DNA of 64,000 bases, taken from assembly GCA_963708235.1 (NCBI GenBank), contig OY970200.1:1798001-1862000 (forward strand), in the 5' to 3' direction. The notes under the pieces were generated by a model, which worked only from the letters and a program-made list of their open reading frames with translations, was not told where the DNA came from and ran no database searches. The position numbers were made by a program, and so were the translations under genes. This document shows positions 61,772-64,000 of the stretch, in pieces (the stretch's first letter is position 1; the number at the start of each line of letters is the position of its first letter). This stretch comes from G963708235 sp963708235. Its GTDB lineage: Bacteria > Actinomycetota > Acidimicrobiia > Spongiisociales > UBA5794.

Positions 61772-62743
61772 GTGTCCGTCAATGCCGAAGATCTCCAGAG
61801 CTTTCGCAAGCGCTTCGATGCGATCGTCGACAACGTCGAGCGGGTGATCCAGGGCAAACGACCCGTCATCGAGCTCCTCACCGTATGTCTGATCTCGGGA
61901 GGCCACGCCCTCATCGAAGACGTACCCGGGGTGGGCAAGACGCTGCTCGCCAAGGCGCTGGCCCGATCCATCGACTGTTCGTTCTCCCGGGTGCAGTTCA
62001 CCCCCGACCTGCTCCCCTCCGATGTCACCGGAGTCTCGGTGTGGGAACGTGACCGCAGCGAATTCGTGTTTCGCCCCGGACCGGTGTTCGCCAACGTGGT
62101 GCTCGGTGACGAGATCAACCGGGCCAGCCCGAAGACCCAGTCGGCGTTGCTCGAAGCCATGGAGGAGCACCAGGTGACGGTGGACGGGGTCACCCGACCC
62201 CTGGTCGCTCCCTTCCTGGTTGTCGCCACCCAGAACCCGATCGAGCACGAGGGGACCTATCCGCTCCCCGAGGCGCAGCTCGACCGGTTCATGATGCGGC
62301 TGGTCATGGGGTACCCGGAACGGGCCAAGGAACTCGAGATGCTCGACTCCCACGGCTTCCACTCCACCTATACCGAACTCGAAGCCGTGGTCGACGCCGA
62401 CGACATCATCACGATGATGGACACCGCCGGCCGGATCCACGTCGCCCCACCGCTCAAGTCCTACCTGGTCGACCTCGCCGACGCCTCCCGTCACGACGCC
62501 GACCTCCTTCTCGGGATCTCGCCACGGGCCACGCTCAACCTGCTGCGGGCCGCCAGGAGCACGGCGGCGGCCTCGGGTCGTGACTATGTGACCCCAGACG
62601 ACGTCAAGGCACTGCTCCGCCCGGTCCTCAATCACCGCCTGATCCTCCGTCCGGAGGCGCAGATGCGTGGGCTGGTGATGGACGATGTCATCGACAACCT
62701 GATGGGGAGCGTCCCGGTACCCGGTATGGGTTCCGCAACCTGA
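61772..62743 (+). CDS. MoxR-type AAA+ ATPase
   Basis: A chaperone-like ATPase of 323 residues. The Walker A motif is in IEDVPGVGKTLLAKAL, Walker B in VVLGDEINRASPKTQSALL, and sensor 1 in VVATQNPIEHEGTYPLPEAQ. It usually acts with the adjacent DUF58 protein, which is encoded next with a TGATG overlap. GTG 61772 follows GAGGAGCACG. Confidence 0.95.
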   Translation: MSVNAEDLQSFRKRFDAIVDNVERVIQGKRPVIELLTVCLISGGHALIEDVPGVGKTLLAKALARSIDCSFSRVQFTPDLLPSDVTGVSVWERDRSEFVFRPGPVFANVVLGDEINRASPKTQSALLEAMEEHQVTVDGVTRPLVAPFLVVATQNPIEHEGTYPLPEAQLDRFMMRLVMGYPERAKELEMLDSHGFHSTYTELEAVVDADDIITMMDTAGRIHVAPPLKSYLVDLADASRHDADLLLGISPRATLNLLRAARSTAAASGRDYVTPDDVKALLRPVLNHRLILRPEAQMRGLVMDDVIDNLMGSVPVPGMGSAT

Positions 62744-63927
62744 TGCCCACCATCCGCGGCTGGGGAGCACTCGGCGCCTCCGTCGCACTGATGGTGCTGT
62801 GGATCGCCTTCGGGGAGTCGCTCCTGCTGGCCGCTGCCGGGTTCCTGGCTGCGGCCGTCGGCTTCGGTGTCTGGTACGTACGGCGAGTCGCTCCGCGCAC
62901 CTCGGTCCGTCGTCACATCATCCCGCAGCAACTTGCCGACGGTGATCGCGCCATGGTGACCGTGTCGCTGGTGGCCGAACGACCGCTGTCGCATGTCCAC
63001 GTCACCGACACCATCGAGGGACTGGGCAGCGCCGAGTTCGTCGCCGACCAGGTGGTGGCCGGCAACCCGCTGGTGGGACGGTACGAAGTGCTGTGCCGGC
63101 CGCGCGGGGTGTACCGGGTCGGCCCGACCGACGTCCGCATCCGCGATCCGTTCGGGATGGCCGAATCCGGAGGCACCACCGGTCGCATCGACCGGATGGT
63201 GGTCTTCCCCGCCGTAGACGCCCTCAAGGGTCTGCCCCTGGTCCGTGGCCAGGATCCCAACCAGGCGACCGCCAGGGCGCACTTCTCCCAAACCGGTGGC
63301 GAGGACTTCTTCACCATGCGCGAGTACCAGCAGGGCGACGACCTGCGCCGGGTCCACTGGCCGACATCGGCGCGCCGGGACACCCTGATGATCCGGCAAC
63401 TGGAGATGCCGTGGCAATCCCGTGCGCTGGTGATCCTCGATCCGGAGGCGTCCAGCTATCCCGGCGCCGACCTGTTCGAGCACGCCGTGCGCGGCGCCGC
63501 CTCGGCCGTCCACCATCTCTTCACCACCGGGTTCAGCCCGACGCTGTGGACCGGACGCCCGAGCGCCGTTTCGGTCACCACCTCGGCGTCGTACACCTTG
63601 GCGATGGAGGAACTGGCGACGGTGTCCCCCACCGAGGGCATCGATCTCCGTCACGGCATCGCCCGTCTGCGGCAGCACAGCGCCACCGGCGGGGCGCTGG
63701 TCCTGATCACCGGCCAACCGAGCCAGTCCCATCTCACGCTGTACCAGGCGATCGGCCGTGACTACGGGCGAGTCATCGTGCTGGCCACCACCGACGAGGC
63801 CGACGACACGGTCGCCACATTCCGTCGATCGGGCGCCGTCACCGTGTTGGCACCCCGTGGCACCGACTGGGGTGACGCCTGGACCGAGGCAATGGAGCAC
63901 ACGTGGTCTATCGCAACACCGGGCTAG
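62743..63927 (+). CDS. DUF58 domain protein
   Basis: A 394-residue membrane-anchored protein. Two N-terminal helices (about 9-45) precede a beta domain and the DUF58 signature REYQQGDDLRRVHWPTSARR at about residues 197-216. A VWA-like C-terminal fold follows. It is a partner of the MoxR ATPase; the client is unknown. Its 3' end overlaps the start of the next gene by 25 bp. Confidence 0.93.
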   Translation: MPTIRGWGALGASVALMVLWIAFGESLLLAAAGFLAAAVGFGVWYVRRVAPRTSVRRHIIPQQLADGDRAMVTVSLVAERPLSHVHVTDTIEGLGSAEFVADQVVAGNPLVGRYEVLCRPRGVYRVGPTDVRIRDPFGMAESGGTTGRIDRMVVFPAVDALKGLPLVRGQDPNQATARAHFSQTGGEDFFTMREYQQGDDLRRVHWPTSARRDTLMIRQLEMPWQSRALVILDPEASSYPGADLFEHAVRGAASAVHHLFTTGFSPTLWTGRPSAVSVTTSASYTLAMEELATVSPTEGIDLRHGIARLRQHSATGGALVLITGQPSQSHLTLYQAIGRDYGRVIVLATTDEADDTVATFRRSGAVTVLAPRGTDWGDAWTEAMEHTWSIATPG

Positions 63928-64000
63928 CCGCCGTCGCCGTCGCCGCCCTGGCGTTGTTCCAGCTCACCGGGCTGCTGCGACCCACCGAGGTCGGGACCCC
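63903..64000 (+). CDS. start of a membrane protein, probably TgpA/transglutaminase-like
   Basis: Only 32 codons are visible: from GTG 63903, VVYRNTGLAAVAVAALALFQ continues into a hydrophobic helix ending LTGLLRPTEVG. The third gene after moxR and DUF58 is usually a multi-helix transglutaminase-like protein. The identity is inferred from that context alone. Confidence 0.5.
   Translation, partial: MVYRNTGLAAVAVAALALFQLTGLLRPTEVGT

Overview
The window is a stretch of high-GC chromosome from an actinobacterium. An actinobacterial-type division and cell-wall cluster that includes sepF, a wax-ester/diacylglycerol acyltransferase, a translational ileS T-box and many GTG starts all point to Actinomycetota. 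The class Acidimicrobiia is my best guess from overall gene content and order, but I cannot prove it without a search.

Layout. 1-3.3 kb: the 5' two thirds of polA, a small coiled-coil gene, an HTH/LAGLIDADG protein and tRNA-Leu(CAA). 3.4-10.4 kb: a leftward operon ccdA-trpE-ygfZ-cytochrome c-trpC-trpF-trpB-trpA with start/stop overlaps, mixing tryptophan synthesis with haem-protein genes; trpD and trpG are absent. 10.6-14.0 kb: an MFS transporter convergent with nth and a MATE transporter. 14.0-17.7 kb: a tandem array of ~334-350 bp GC-rich repeats broken by an IS3 element and by an IS1111-type IS110 element; both empty sites can be rebuilt exactly. 17.7-24.4 kb: two membrane proteins, a long two-domain ThyX homologue behind a 20-bp palindrome, a USP-CBS protein, a tandem ArsA-type ATPase pair and a lipoprotein. 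24.4-32.3 kb: dnaE, three tandem phosphofructokinase paralogues and a YcnI-like exported protein. 32.3-32.9 kb: more copies of the GC-rich repeat family. 32.9-36.8 kb: acyltransferase, rluD, lspA, a TraR/DksA homologue and a DUF167 gene. 36.9-40.4 kb: ileS with its T-box leader. 40.5-58.5 kb: the leftward dcw cluster mraZ-rsmH-ftsL-ftsI-murE-murF-mraY-murD-ftsW-murG-murC-murB-ftsQ-ftsZ-pgeF-yggS-sepF-yggT, headed by a MraZ operator. 58.5-59.1 kb: 55-bp tandem repeats and another GC-rich element. 59.1-64 kb: ROK kinase, HNH protein, a degenerate resolvase-fold protein, a small basic protein, then a rightward MoxR-DUF58-(transglutaminase-like) operon running off the window.

How it fits together. 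Most of the window is housekeeping: peptidoglycan precursor synthesis and septation, replication and repair, tryptophan synthesis, glycolysis and lipoprotein processing. The accessory content is the dispersed repeat family and the two insertion sequences. Five single-base frameshifts fall in four otherwise intact genes (ygfZ, murC twice, murG, ftsI). Three of these genes are normally essential, so consensus errors are the likeliest cause.
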